NCBI GenBank assembly: GCA_964608915.1
Contig: CAZSQA010000028.1
Location: forward strand, 26,825 to 90,824
DNA length: 64,000 nt
From: QWQI01 sp964608915
GTDB taxonomy: Bacteria > Planctomycetota > Planctomycetia > Isosphaerales > Isosphaeraceae
Direction of reading: 5' to 3'
The position numbers were made by a program, and so were the translations under genes. This document shows, piece after piece, positions 18,613 to 27,389 of the stretch. The notes under the pieces were generated by a model that did not search any database, was not told the DNA's origin, and worked only from the letters and a program-made list of their open reading frames with translations. Every line of letters starts with the position of its first letter. The stretch's first letter is position 1.

Positions 18613-18885
18613 TCAGCGCTGGCCGAGATATTCGTCGAGCCTGTCTGCTTTACGCAACAAAAACGGAATGTGCGCTTCCGTCGCTTCCAGAAAGCGCCGG
18701 ACGGCGATCGACGCCTGTTCGAACTCCGCCAGAAACTTTTCGTGCTCGTGATCGCGCCAGGTCTGGCCGAGATGGCTGAGCTGCCCCTGCACGCCCGACA
18801 TCCGTTTCGTGAGATCTTGCTGAAACTGCTTCAGCTGCATGGCGAAGCGGCGAATCTCTTCAGGATCTGCATGAGCTTGAGGCAC
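18613..18885 (-). CDS. WXG100 family protein
   Basis: A 90-residue protein with the helix-turn-helix shape of ESAT-6/WXG100 proteins: LKQFQQDLTKRMSGVQ, then LGQTWRDHEHEKFLAEF, then a second long helix. The turn has W-R-D in place of W-x-G, a common variant outside Actinobacteria. I use the GTG at 18885, since AGGAG lies eight bases upstream and the length then matches the family; an upstream in-frame extension to 19005 lacks a good start. It is the first gene of the four-gene minus-strand group ending in the FtsK ATPase. Confidence 0.75.
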   Translation of the reverse strand: MPQAHADPEEIRRFAMQLKQFQQDLTKRMSGVQGQLSHLGQTWRDHEHEKFLAEFEQASIAVRRFLEATEAHIPFLLRKADRLDEYLGQR

Positions 18886-19054
18886 GTGATGGACTCCTGG
18901 ACGGTACTCCAAGAAACGGATGGGCACATCTTCATTTTCGCCTGTCGGCACAGGTTCGAAAAGACGGCGACTGCCTGAACATGCCCAATTTTCCGAAAAT
19001 GACACAAACGGATACGTTCCGGATTCCTCGGACTTGCGCGAATCATGCGGAATC

Positions 19055-20323
19055 TCACATGCCGCCGCCCAGCTCCTGGCGGATCGTGGGCAGATATTTC
19101 TCGGCCGATGCCGTATTCACGACGACGACCCGATCGCCGCGCCGGATGACGCCGTCGTCGAGCAACATCGGCAACGAGGCCATCGCCGCCGCACCTTCCG
19201 GTGAGAGTGCGAACCGCCTCTGGGCCCATTCGTCACGAATCGTGCGTCGGATCGTCTGTTCGTCGATCTCGATCGCCACGCCGCCGCAATCGTCGAGAAT
19301 TTTCAGAACGTTGATGTGCCCAGGGTTACGGGCGACGTTCAGGCCTGTCGCGACCGTCGATCCGGGGGGCAGGGGGGTAATGTCCCGGGCCTTTTCCCGC
19401 CAGGCACGAACGATCGGCGTGCTGGCCTGACTTTGTACGCACACCATGCGCGGGCGTTTGTCCGAAACCAGGCCGAGGGCTTCGAGTTCGTCGAATGCCT
19501 TGGCCATTCCCACGACACCCGTCCCTCCTCCTGTCGGATAGATGATCACGTCCGGCAGCTCCCAGCGCCGGTCTTTCAGGCGTTCGCCCGCCGGTTCCGC
19601 CATTTCCAGCCCCAGAGTCTTCTTGCCCTCGGTGCGCCAGCCAGGTTCCTGAAATGTGGCCACGCTGAAGTAGCCCTGAGGGATCCAGTGCGACCGGATC
19701 CGCGCGGCACAATCCACGATCGTGCCGGGAACGAGTTCCAGCCGGATCCGGTCCGGGTGCAGCGCCGCCAGGGCCGCGACGTTGCCGAGAACCGGCCGGT
19801 CCGTGTCCGGCGACATGACGATCACGGCCTCCAGCCCCGCGGCAAGGGCATAATGGGCCAGGGAATCGCCGGCGTTTCCCTGTGTCGGCACGGCCAGCCT
19901 CGTGGCGCCGAACTTCCGGGCCATCGATACCGTCATCGCCATGCCACGATCTTTGAACGAAAGTGTCGGATTGCCGCCCCAGCCCTCGTGGTGCCGCCCT
20001 TCATCCTTCACCTCCAGAACGAATTCGCCTTTCGCGGCGAGCGGATGTTCATAGCGCACGGCCGGCGTGTGCCCTTCACTCAGGTCGACGATATGCCGGG
20101 CATCCTTCGCGTCGGCCTGATCAAGAGGCAGAAGCCCACCGAACCGCCACATCGATTTTCGGGCGGGATTCCACCATCCGTCCTTGCCCTGCTCGGCCTT
20201 CAACCGGTCGAGGTCGAGGACGATCCGCACCGGTCGGTCATCCGCCGGGCACAGGTTCATTAATCTGTCCGCCGGATAGGCTGTGCCGCAGACGGAACAT
20301 TCGGTTCGGATGACGTAACCCAT
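19055..20323 (-). CDS. thrC: threonine synthase
   Basis: PLP enzyme that converts O-phosphohomoserine to threonine. Of 422 residues, the N-terminus has a short Cys motif (CSVCG...NLC) typical of the archaeal/cyanobacterial-type ThrC. The PLP lysine K124 lies in LSFKDRG, and TQGNAGDSLA and the phosphate loop PTGGGTGV follow. The ATG at 20323 has AAGAGAA upstream. It precedes the WXG100 gene by 169 bases on the same strand; I see no functional link. Related PLP enzymes (cysteate synthase) cannot be fully excluded. Confidence 0.9.
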   Translation of the reverse strand: MGYVIRTECSVCGTAYPADRLMNLCPADDRPVRIVLDLDRLKAEQGKDGWWNPARKSMWRFGGLLPLDQADAKDARHIVDLSEGHTPAVRYEHPLAAKGEFVLEVKDEGRHHEGWGGNPTLSFKDRGMAMTVSMARKFGATRLAVPTQGNAGDSLAHYALAAGLEAVIVMSPDTDRPVLGNVAALAALHPDRIRLELVPGTIVDCAARIRSHWIPQGYFSVATFQEPGWRTEGKKTLGLEMAEPAGERLKDRRWELPDVIIYPTGGGTGVVGMAKAFDELEALGLVSDKRPRMVCVQSQASTPIVRAWREKARDITPLPPGSTVATGLNVARNPGHINVLKILDDCGGVAIEIDEQTIRRTIRDEWAQRRFALSPEGAAAMASLPMLLDDGVIRRGDRVVVVNTASAEKYLPTIRQELGGGM

Positions 20324-20637
20324 GATTTCTCTTGTCGTTGTGATGTGGCGTGATGGCTGTGGCCGTGATCGGCGGTATGTCAGGATCCGTTCAACTGATG
20401 CAGGTTTCCCGGTTTCGCTGTTCGGGACATTTTGCTCAACGCATTCAGACGATCGGAATTCGTCAGACGATCGAATAGAATTGACCGGTCCATCGTCCAA
20501 GAGTGTGATATGCATTGAAGTGAGATTCGGTCGATCGATCCGGACACTCCTCTTTTGGGGTGTCATCCAGGGTGATCCACGACCGACGATGATCTTCGGG
20601 CAACCTCCCCCATCACTCGCAGAAAAGGTGCTGACCG
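20324..20637. other. intergenic region between thrC and Gly/Met-repeat gene
   Basis: This 314-base spacer between divergent genes holds a candidate promoter for the plus-strand gene (20481-20509) and a small hairpin at 20543-20564 (GACACTCC / GGGGTGTC, one G-U pair). No small gene is evident. Confidence 0.5.
20481..20509 (+). promoter_or_regulatory. candidate sigma-70 promoter
   Basis: TTGACC, a 17-base spacer and TGTGAT lie about 130 bases upstream of the Gly/Met-repeat gene. The match is five of six and four of six bases to the consensus. This is a sequence match only. Confidence 0.4.
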
Positions 20638-22338
20638 ATGCGTTTCTACCGTCTGTCCCTGATTTTCGCAATCGGCTCGGTCGCCGGCGTCGGTACCTGC
20701 CATGCCCAGGCCGTCGACAAAACCCGCAAGACCGTAGCCAAAGCCGAATCGGCAAAAGAAGTTGACGCCTATTCGAACGTCAGTCTTCTCGAAGGCCTGA
20801 AGTCGGGCCTGATCGACGCCAAAGCCGTCGGTACCGGCGACGGCCGCATGAATCTCACCATCCAGAACAAGTCCGGCCGCAAGCTGCGTGTCGTTCTGCC
20901 TCCTGGTTTGATCGCTTCCGGTGCCTCCGGCCAGTTCGGCGGCATGGGCGGCGGTATGGGCGGTATGGGCGGCGGCGGTATGGGTGGCATGGGCGGCGGT
21001 ATGGGTGGCATGGGCGGCGGTATGGGCGGTATGGGTGGTGGCATGGGCGGCGGTATGGGCGGTGGCATGGGCGGCATGGGTGGCGGTATGGGCGGTGGCA
21101 TGGGTGGCGGTTCCACCGTCATGATGCCGACGATGGGCCTGATGGAAGTCGCCAATATGTTCATGCGTCTTACCGGCGACATGGATAGCTGGGATTACAC
21201 CTCGCTCTATTCCAGCATGTTCATGGGCGGCGGCATGATGGGCGGCATGGGTGGTATGGGCGGCGGCATGGGTGGTATGGGCGGCATGGGCGGCATGGGT
21301 GGTATGGGCGGTGGCATGGGTGGCATGGGTGGCATGGGTGGCATGGGCGGCATGGGTGGCATGGGCATGGGTGGCGGCATGCGAAGCGTGCCTCCTTCCG
21401 GTCTGCCTTACGCCACGCTGAATCCGAACCAGGGCCGTACGCTGCCGACGCCTCTCGTGGGCCTCGGGACGGAAACGACCGCTTTCCCCGCACGTGGCGA
21501 GGAACTGGCGATCGGCGATGCCTCCAAGGCGGAACTCGCTGCACCGGTCCGTAACGCTCTGACGCGTCTGGCCGTCATGAAGGCCCCGACCGTCGTCAGC
21601 CAGATGGTCATGTGGCATCTGTCCGCCGGATTGAGCTGGGAAGAGATTTCGCGGCGAGCGAAGGGCTCGGCTACGCCCGACGACATGGCTCTGGCGAAAG
21701 ATCTGGCCGAGCGTCTGGTGAAGGAAGACGCCCTGAAAGAATGGGAAACCGGCAAGATTCACTGGGAAGTGACCTCCGGCGGTTCGAACGAAGCCTTCGC
21801 CGACGGCCTGTCCGGCTGGTTCAAGGAACGTCAGATGCTCGGCCTCGGCCTCCTGCCTGGCGTGCCGGCTTCTCCCGAACGTCCTTCGCTGGCCATCCGC
21901 CTGCACATGCAGGGCAAGGATCAGGCCACCGTCGTCGTGCAGGCTTCCGAAGGCAAGTCGGCTGGCTGGGTGAATCAGGGTAAGTTCAACCTTTCGACGG
22001 CCCGCAAGCCCGGCGAATCGGACGAACTCTACGCCGCCCGTATTTCGGATCAGATCGCTGAAGGCGTTCTGAACCGCGTCGTCCGGGTTCAAGTGACCGA
22101 TGCGACCGTCGATGGCCGCAAGGTTTACAAGCTCCGCGTCGACAACGCTTCGCCCCTCGTCCTCGCCGGCGTCGCACTCAAGAGCCCGGTCGAAGGCAAG
22201 GAAGTCGCGACGATCCTCAACCTGAGCGTTCGGCCGCACAAGAGCGTCCAGATCCCGCTCGATCCGAAGTCGGTCTCTCGCTTCGGTCTGGCAGCTCGCG
22301 GAGTGAAGGCCCTGGGTGCCGACCTCACCGCTCTGTGA
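20638..22338 (+). CDS. secreted Gly/Met-rich repeat protein
   Basis: A 566-residue protein with a signal peptide (cleaved near CHAQA, residue 24). Two low-complexity tracts built of GGM and GGGM units (about residues 101-158 and 196-248) flank an ordered block (MMPTMGLMEVANMFMRLTGD). The C-terminal 300 residues look globular, with SQMVMWHLSAGLSW and a late beta-rich part ending RGVKALGADLTAL. Nothing there matches a domain I know. It sits alone, between a candidate promoter and a strong hairpin. Methionine-rich tracts can bind copper or scavenge oxidants, and Gly-rich tracts can form structural matrices; neither is shown here. Confidence 0.75.
   Translation: MRFYRLSLIFAIGSVAGVGTCHAQAVDKTRKTVAKAESAKEVDAYSNVSLLEGLKSGLIDAKAVGTGDGRMNLTIQNKSGRKLRVVLPPGLIASGASGQFGGMGGGMGGMGGGGMGGMGGGMGGMGGGMGGMGGGMGGGMGGGMGGMGGGMGGGMGGGSTVMMPTMGLMEVANMFMRLTGDMDSWDYTSLYSSMFMGGGMMGGMGGMGGGMGGMGGMGGMGGMGGGMGGMGGMGGMGGMGGMGMGGGMRSVPPSGLPYATLNPNQGRTLPTPLVGLGTETTAFPARGEELAIGDASKAELAAPVRNALTRLAVMKAPTVVSQMVMWHLSAGLSWEEISRRAKGSATPDDMALAKDLAERLVKEDALKEWETGKIHWEVTSGGSNEAFADGLSGWFKERQMLGLGLLPGVPASPERPSLAIRLHMQGKDQATVVVQASEGKSAGWVNQGKFNLSTARKPGESDELYAARISDQIAEGVLNRVVRVQVTDATVDGRKVYKLRVDNASPLVLAGVALKSPVEGKEVATILNLSVRPHKSVQIPLDPKSVSRFGLAARGVKALGADLTAL
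20938..21111 (+). repeat. GGM coding repeat tract 1
   Basis: Near-perfect tandem GGC/GGT and ATG codons encoding (GGM) and (GGGM) units. Such a tract is prone to slippage, so its length may vary between strains or be misassembled. Confidence 0.9.
21223..21381 (+). repeat. GGM coding repeat tract 2
   Basis: A second tract of GGC/GGT and ATG codons, separated from the first by 111 bases of ordinary coding sequence; it encodes MGG and MGGG units. Confidence 0.9.
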
Positions 22339-22772
22339 TCGATCGATCCTCAGCACGAACTTAAACGAAGGGCCGGTGACGCAAGTCATCGGCCCTTCGG
22401 CGTTCGTATTCGGTTCCGGTCATCAGTCAGATTCCGCCGGACAGGTGCATGCCTGCTCGGCTGCTCGAATCGATAGTCGCCAAATCGGTCTGGATCGGGA
22501 TGCCGGTTCTGCGATCCATGTCGATGGAATCCGCGTCCCGCCTGGATCGAAGTCTGGCCGCCGAATTATTTTTCAGGCCGACAAAGTCGGCTGGTGTCAC
22601 GAATTTCTTCGAAGTCTCGACGCCGCGGAACCCACGAGCCCTGCGCCGGGTTTCCGTATTCTTCGAATTCCGGGTTTCCGTAAGAACGTCGGTAAATCCA
22701 GGCCGGGCTTGAGCTTGTGAACTACGGACTTGCGATCCAGCCAGCTTCGCCGTCCTGGTTTTTTCGTGTCGC
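22339..22772. other. intergenic region between convergent genes
   Basis: This 434-base region separates a plus- and a minus-strand gene. It holds a terminator-like hairpin (22366-22399) and a 12-base direct repeat, CGGGTTTCCGTA, at 22647-22658 and 22671-22682. I see no convincing gene. Confidence 0.6.
22366..22399 (+). terminator. strong hairpin with GCAA tetraloop
   Basis: A 15-base stem (one G-U pair) closes a GCAA loop, the very stable GNRA type, 28 bases after the stop of the Gly/Met-repeat gene. No U-run follows. Confidence 0.75.
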
Positions 22773-24050
22773 TTACGGCTTCACGTGTGGCGAAGGCTGT
22801 GCGGCTTGCTCCGCCTTGCGGGAAATGCGGTGGTCGGTCAATGCCGTGTGGCCGATGTCGGACGTCTGGCGTGTCGGCATGTGGCAAGAGACGCAATCGT
22901 CGCCGGGGCTCTTCAGGAGTCTGGCTGGTGTCGGCATTGAGCATTCGTTGCCGGCATCGTGGCAGCTTGCGCACTTGCGGTTATGCAGAGCGATGCGGTC
23001 TTCGAGCTTCGCCGGCCATTCGTGCGGATTATGGCAAGTCACGCAGCCCATTTTACCGTCGCTGTTGACGAAACACTTGCTCGATTCCATCTGGTGCGCA
23101 TGCCCCAGGGACTTCATCTGAAGGTAAGGGTCGCTCAGCGGAATCTCGGACCTCCGGACGAATTCGTACAGATCACCGCCCGGTCGATAGTCCACGACCT
23201 TCTTGCCTTCGATCTCTTCGCGGGCGTCAAGTTGCAGGTGGCACTGATAACAGACTTGATCTCGCCGTGTGGGCGTCAGTTTCACGGGATTGACGATCGT
23301 CGGATCATAACCGCCGACGGTTTTCTGTTCCTTCGCGTGAATCTCGCCCGGGCCGTGGCACCGCTCGCAGCCGATCGTCAGACCGTTGATGGCCAGAGCG
23401 CCGTCCGGCTTTTCGTCGACCCGGTCCGCATGGCAGTGCAGGCACCCCTGGTGAATTTGCCGATCGAAGTGCAGATTCTTTCCAGCATATCCCGGCGCGA
23501 GATCATACTTGCCGACGGAGCTGTACCACGAAACGGGCGACTGAAACTGGGCGCCTTTGCGTTCGACGAGAAACGCGTGCCCCCGCGTGCCTGAGCCGAC
23601 GACCAATGAGACATCCTCTTCCTTCGTCGAAACGACCTTGCCGCTGACGTCAAGTTTCTCTTCGACGTGAATCACGCGGTCGCCTTCGGTACGCACGGAA
23701 TAGCGGTAACCGTCGACGGTGAAAGGTTCTTTCGTCGACGCTGGCTTGAGCTTGCCGACGGTCGTCATCGACCGGCCCATCGGGTGTTTCCGGTAGCTCT
23801 CGGTCTCGGCCAGGTGGCACTCCGCGCATTTCGCATCGCCCACATATCCGACGGAAAGCGCCGTATTCCGGAATTCCAGCGGTTCGGGTTCGACTCTCTT
23901 GTTCTTGCTCTTCGGAGCCGGTTCGGAGTCGGCGGGTTCGGCGGTCACGATCGGCTTCGTGACCGGGCGTTCGCCGAAGACATAGAAGATCGCCCCGATG
24001 CAAATCAGGATGGAAAGCCCAATCAGGAACGCAAGTCGTTTGGAATTCAT
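22773..24050 (-). CDS. seven-heme cytochrome c
   Basis: A membrane-anchored multiheme cytochrome of 425 residues. One N-terminal helix (residues 6-25) anchors it, with the rest in the periplasm. There are seven CXXCH heme-attachment motifs: CAECH, CLHCH, CERCH, CYQCH, CVTCH, CASCH and CVSCH, with extra histidines for axial ligands. The arrangement resembles the cytochrome c554/hydroxylamine oxidoreductase-like group, which passes electrons in nitrogen or metal respiration, but the partner is unknown. The ATG at 24050 is used; an in-frame TTG at 24065 would overlap the TrmL stop. Co-transcription with trmL is likely from the spacing. Confidence 0.87.
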   Translation of the reverse strand: MNSKRLAFLIGLSILICIGAIFYVFGERPVTKPIVTAEPADSEPAPKSKNKRVEPEPLEFRNTALSVGYVGDAKCAECHLAETESYRKHPMGRSMTTVGKLKPASTKEPFTVDGYRYSVRTEGDRVIHVEEKLDVSGKVVSTKEEDVSLVVGSGTRGHAFLVERKGAQFQSPVSWYSSVGKYDLAPGYAGKNLHFDRQIHQGCLHCHADRVDEKPDGALAINGLTIGCERCHGPGEIHAKEQKTVGGYDPTIVNPVKLTPTRRDQVCYQCHLQLDAREEIEGKKVVDYRPGGDLYEFVRRSEIPLSDPYLQMKSLGHAHQMESSKCFVNSDGKMGCVTCHNPHEWPAKLEDRIALHNRKCASCHDAGNECSMPTPARLLKSPGDDCVSCHMPTRQTSDIGHTALTDHRISRKAEQAAQPSPHVKP

Positions 24051-24061
24051 CGGTTCGGGTC

Positions 24062-24571
24062 TCAAGATCCGGTCATGGGCGGTGAGGTTCGATTCAGGTT
24101 CGGCCGTACGCAGCGAGCCACTTCATACATCGCGACTGATGCCGCATTGGCAAGATTCAGGCTGCGGGTTTCGGGCCGCATGGGGATTCGCAAACGCTGC
24201 TCCGCAGGCTGGGAAGCCAGGATCCAGTCCGGCAGCCCGCGGGATTCAGGACCGAAGACCAGGGCGTCGCCATGTTCGAAGCCGGCATCCCAGTGATCCG
24301 ACGCGCCTTTGGTCGTCATCAGCCAGATGCGCCGGGGGTGAGCCGCGGCGATGGCGGTTTCGTAGTCATCGGCCACGTGGCAATCCACCTGATGCCAGTA
24401 ATCCAGCCCGGCGCGTTTGACGTTACGTTCGTCGAGCCGGAAACCGAGCGGCCGGATCAGCCAGAGCCTCGCCCCCAATGCCAGGCACGTTCGCCCGATC
24501 GCGCCGGTGTTGGCCGCGATCTCAGGTTCGAACAGGATGACGTTCAGCCAGACGTCGGTCAGTGCGTTCAC
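24062..24571 (-). CDS. trmL: tRNA (cytidine(34)-2'-O)-methyltransferase
   Basis: SpoU/TrmD-superfamily (SPOUT) methyltransferase of 169 residues that 2'-O-methylates the wobble base of leucine tRNAs, using S-adenosylmethionine. Motifs are complete: PEIAANTGAIGRTC, then FGPESRGLP, and SLNLANAASVAMYE forming the trefoil-knot cofactor site. Length is normal for TrmL. The start is a GTG at 24571, which keeps the characteristic N-terminal strand (VWLNVILFEPE). The cytochrome gene follows directly on the same strand. Confidence 0.93.
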   Translation of the reverse strand: MNALTDVWLNVILFEPEIAANTGAIGRTCLALGARLWLIRPLGFRLDERNVKRAGLDYWHQVDCHVADDYETAIAAAHPRRIWLMTTKGASDHWDAGFEHGDALVFGPESRGLPDWILASQPAEQRLRIPMRPETRSLNLANAASVAMYEVARCVRPNLNRTSPPMTGS

Positions 24572-24767
24572 TTCGGCGATTCGCCCGGGATCATTTCGCG
24601 AGTGGTCTTCGGTGTCGTTCGACGAAGAACCAGCCGCTTGCCGCGGCTGTCGTCAGACATTAGCATAACGAAACGATCCGAACCTGAACCAGACATGCGT
24701 GTCGAACCATTCCGCCCGGGCTTGTCGACACGCCCGATTTCAGGTATCGAGCCAGGACGACCGTCGA

Positions 24768-27389
24768 ATGGAAGCGAGCCGCAAGGCCCAGGCACTGGAC
24801 GATCCTTATCCGGCACATGCCGGTTTGCGTGCCTGGTTCGAAGGCCGGTTCCCGGCCGGGCCAACGCATGTACAGAAAGCCGCATGGCCGGTTCTGGCCG
24901 AGCGTCGAAACGCCCTGCTGATCGCCCCGACTGGCACGGGCAAATCGCTCGCTGCGTTCATGATGCCGATCGAAGCACTACTGCGCCAGGCCGAACGCGA
25001 GTCATTGCCGGATGCCGTCAGGTGTATTTATGTCTCGCCCCTGAAAAGCCTGACGAACGACGTCAAACGGAATCTCGAAGATCTTTTCGGCTCGCTCGAT
25101 TCGGTCGCATCTCCCAACCGGCCTGCCATTCGAGTCGGTATTCGTACGGGCGATACCCCGCCGCACGAACGGGCCAAACTGCGCAAACGGCCGCCGCACG
25201 TTCTGCTGACGACGCCCGAGAGTCTTTCGATTCTGCTGAGTCAGGCTTCCTGGTGCGAGGCTTTGAGCGGTGTGGACACGGTCATCGTCGACGAAATTCA
25301 CGCCCTGGCGGCGGATCGGCGTGGGGCCGATCTGGCGGTCAGTCTCGAACGGCTCAGCATGATCTCGGCCGTCGACCCGCTGCGTATCGGTCTTTCGGCC
25401 ACCTGCCGGCCGCCTGAAAAACTCGCCGGATTTCTCGTCGGCCCGGGCAGATCGTGCGAAATCGTCGAAGTCGGCCAGATCGACGGCGTCGTAAGGCCAG
25501 GTCGATCGCACCTGAAGGTCGAATCGCTGATCGCGGCCGACGAAGCGCCTTATCGTCCGCTGGTGCAGCAGCGAATCATTGACCGACTCAGCGCCGCTGC
25601 CGCACAGCACCGAACCACGGTCGTCTTCGCCAACACCCGGCCGCTCACGGAACGCCTGACGTTTCTGATCCGGGAAGGGATGCGGCATGAGCCGGACGCG
25701 ATCGATCGACCGGCCGTGGCTGCGCATCATGGTTCGCTGGATGCCGCTGTGCGAAGTGAAGTCGAGAAATCGCTGAAGGACGGGACGATCGGGCTCGTCG
25801 TGACCAGCACCAGTCTCGAACTCGGTGTCGACTACCCGGCCGCGGATTTCGTCGTGCAGATCGGCTCGCCCAGTTCCGTCACCCGCTGCCTGCAAAGGCT
25901 GGGCCGAGCCGGCCATGCCCCGGGGCTGGAGCCGGAAGGCGTGATCCTGGCCGCCCACCCGGCCGATCTTGCGGCGGCCGTCGTCACGGCGGACCAGGCT
26001 CGAAGCGGGCTGATCGAACCGGTCCGCATTCCGGAACGGCCGCTGGATGTTCTGTGCCAGCAGATCGTGGGTCAGGCGTGTTCCGGCGAATCGTCCGCGG
26101 ACGGGTTTTTCGGGCTCGTCAAACGCACGTGGACATTCCGCGATCTGACGCGTGAAGACTTCGACGCCTGCATGAATTACCTGTGCGGCGACACCACGGC
26201 CCCGGCAGGCGCGGCTGAGACGGATTCAGGCACGCTTCGCTGGACGCCACCGCGTCTCGTGCGCGCGGGCGATCGTTTTCGTGTGCGAGATCGCCGTACG
26301 GCCCGGCTGTTCCGGATGAACTCGGGCACGATCGACTCGGAAGAAACGGTGCCGGTCGCCGTGGAAGGCCGTGCGATCGGGCATCTCGAAATGATGTACG
26401 CTGACCGCCTGAAACCGGGCGATCGATTCGTCCTCGACGGCCGTTCATTAAGCATGAAACGTGCGGAGCAGGGGAAGGTCGAGGCCATCGAGGCCGACGG
26501 CTACGCGGACTTTCCGGTCTGGACGAGCGATCGACCGGGACTCTCCGGCCATCTCGCCATCGCCCTGGCGCGGTTTCGAGAGGAACTTGGCCGTCGCGTG
26601 CGCTGGGATCAGGAATCCGCCCGGCGCTGGCTCGTCGATCGATATCGCATGCGTGAAGCGGACGCGTCGTGTCTCGTTTCGCTCTGGAGCTGGCAGCTTT
26701 CGGTTTCGGAGATTCCGGACACTTCCGAATGCCTTGTCGAGAGCTATCCGGACGGCGATGGCTGGAGCTATGCCGTGCATGGGCGCTTCCACAGAGCCGC
26801 CTCGGAGTGTCTCGGTCGAGCCTTCGCTGCCCGGATGGGGCGTCTCGCCGGCCGTGACATTCAATTGAACGTCGCGGATCTCGGCTTCGTGATCCGCACC
26901 AGTGCCGATCTCGCCGACCGGCACGAACTGCAGGCGATGTTCACGGAAGCCCGGTTCGAAGAAGACGTTCTGGAAGGCCTGGACCGGGGCGATGTCCTGG
27001 CCCGGCAATTCCGTCGCACGGCGATGACAGGATTCATGGTCCTGCGCAATCCCGAATCGGGCCGGCCCAAAGTCGGCGGCCATGACTGGATCTCGCGCCG
27101 GCTCTTCCCGCTAATCTCCGAACGTTGTCCGAATCATCCTCTGCTCGCGGAAGCACGTCGAGACGTCCTCGAACGCACACTCGACCTCCCCGCCGCGCTC
27201 GAATGGCTCGACGGCGTATCCGGCTTCCGTTTCCGCCGTCTGGGCGGAATTTCGCCGTTCGCTTCCGCGTGGCTCGAACCCTTCGGTATCGATCGCGCCG
27301 AGCCGGTGCGGTTCGAATCGGCCGACGATGCCCTGAAACGGCTTCATGAAAAGCTCTTCGCCACGCTCGCCCCGGAGTTGTGCCCTTGA
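24768..27389 (+). CDS. Lhr-like DEXH helicase, ligase-associated type
   Basis: An 873-residue superfamily 2 helicase of the short Lhr type linked to DNA damage response. It has Walker A APTGTGKS, DEIH box VIVDEIHAL, SATCRPPEKL, and the second RecA domain with HHGSLDAAVR, STSLELGVDYP and QRLGRAGHAPG. The C-terminal part (about residues 500-860) is the winged-helix/Lhr-specific domain. The ATG at 24768 follows CAGGA. Its stop overlaps the next gene, a PdeM-type phosphoesterase; helicase plus PdeM is the known ligase-associated pair. The partner ATP-dependent ligase and nuclease are not in the window. Confidence 0.9.
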   Translation: MEASRKAQALDDPYPAHAGLRAWFEGRFPAGPTHVQKAAWPVLAERRNALLIAPTGTGKSLAAFMMPIEALLRQAERESLPDAVRCIYVSPLKSLTNDVKRNLEDLFGSLDSVASPNRPAIRVGIRTGDTPPHERAKLRKRPPHVLLTTPESLSILLSQASWCEALSGVDTVIVDEIHALAADRRGADLAVSLERLSMISAVDPLRIGLSATCRPPEKLAGFLVGPGRSCEIVEVGQIDGVVRPGRSHLKVESLIAADEAPYRPLVQQRIIDRLSAAAAQHRTTVVFANTRPLTERLTFLIREGMRHEPDAIDRPAVAAHHGSLDAAVRSEVEKSLKDGTIGLVVTSTSLELGVDYPAADFVVQIGSPSSVTRCLQRLGRAGHAPGLEPEGVILAAHPADLAAAVVTADQARSGLIEPVRIPERPLDVLCQQIVGQACSGESSADGFFGLVKRTWTFRDLTREDFDACMNYLCGDTTAPAGAAETDSGTLRWTPPRLVRAGDRFRVRDRRTARLFRMNSGTIDSEETVPVAVEGRAIGHLEMMYADRLKPGDRFVLDGRSLSMKRAEQGKVEAIEADGYADFPVWTSDRPGLSGHLAIALARFREELGRRVRWDQESARRWLVDRYRMREADASCLVSLWSWQLSVSEIPDTSECLVESYPDGDGWSYAVHGRFHRAASECLGRAFAARMGRLAGRDIQLNVADLGFVIRTSADLADRHELQAMFTEARFEEDVLEGLDRGDVLARQFRRTAMTGFMVLRNPESGRPKVGGHDWISRRLFPLISERCPNHPLLAEARRDVLERTLDLPAALEWLDGVSGFRFRRLGGISPFASAWLEPFGIDRAEPVRFESADDALKRLHEKLFATLAPELCP

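Noticed and set aside
20938..21381. Possible CRISPR array from the regular repeats
   Set aside because: Units are 6-12 bases, in frame and coding, with no spacers.
20563..22389. Long minus-strand frame with His-Ala-Thr repeats
   Set aside because: It is the mirror of the GGM codon tract; it has no ribosome binding site and its sequence is simply the complement of the plus-strand repeats.
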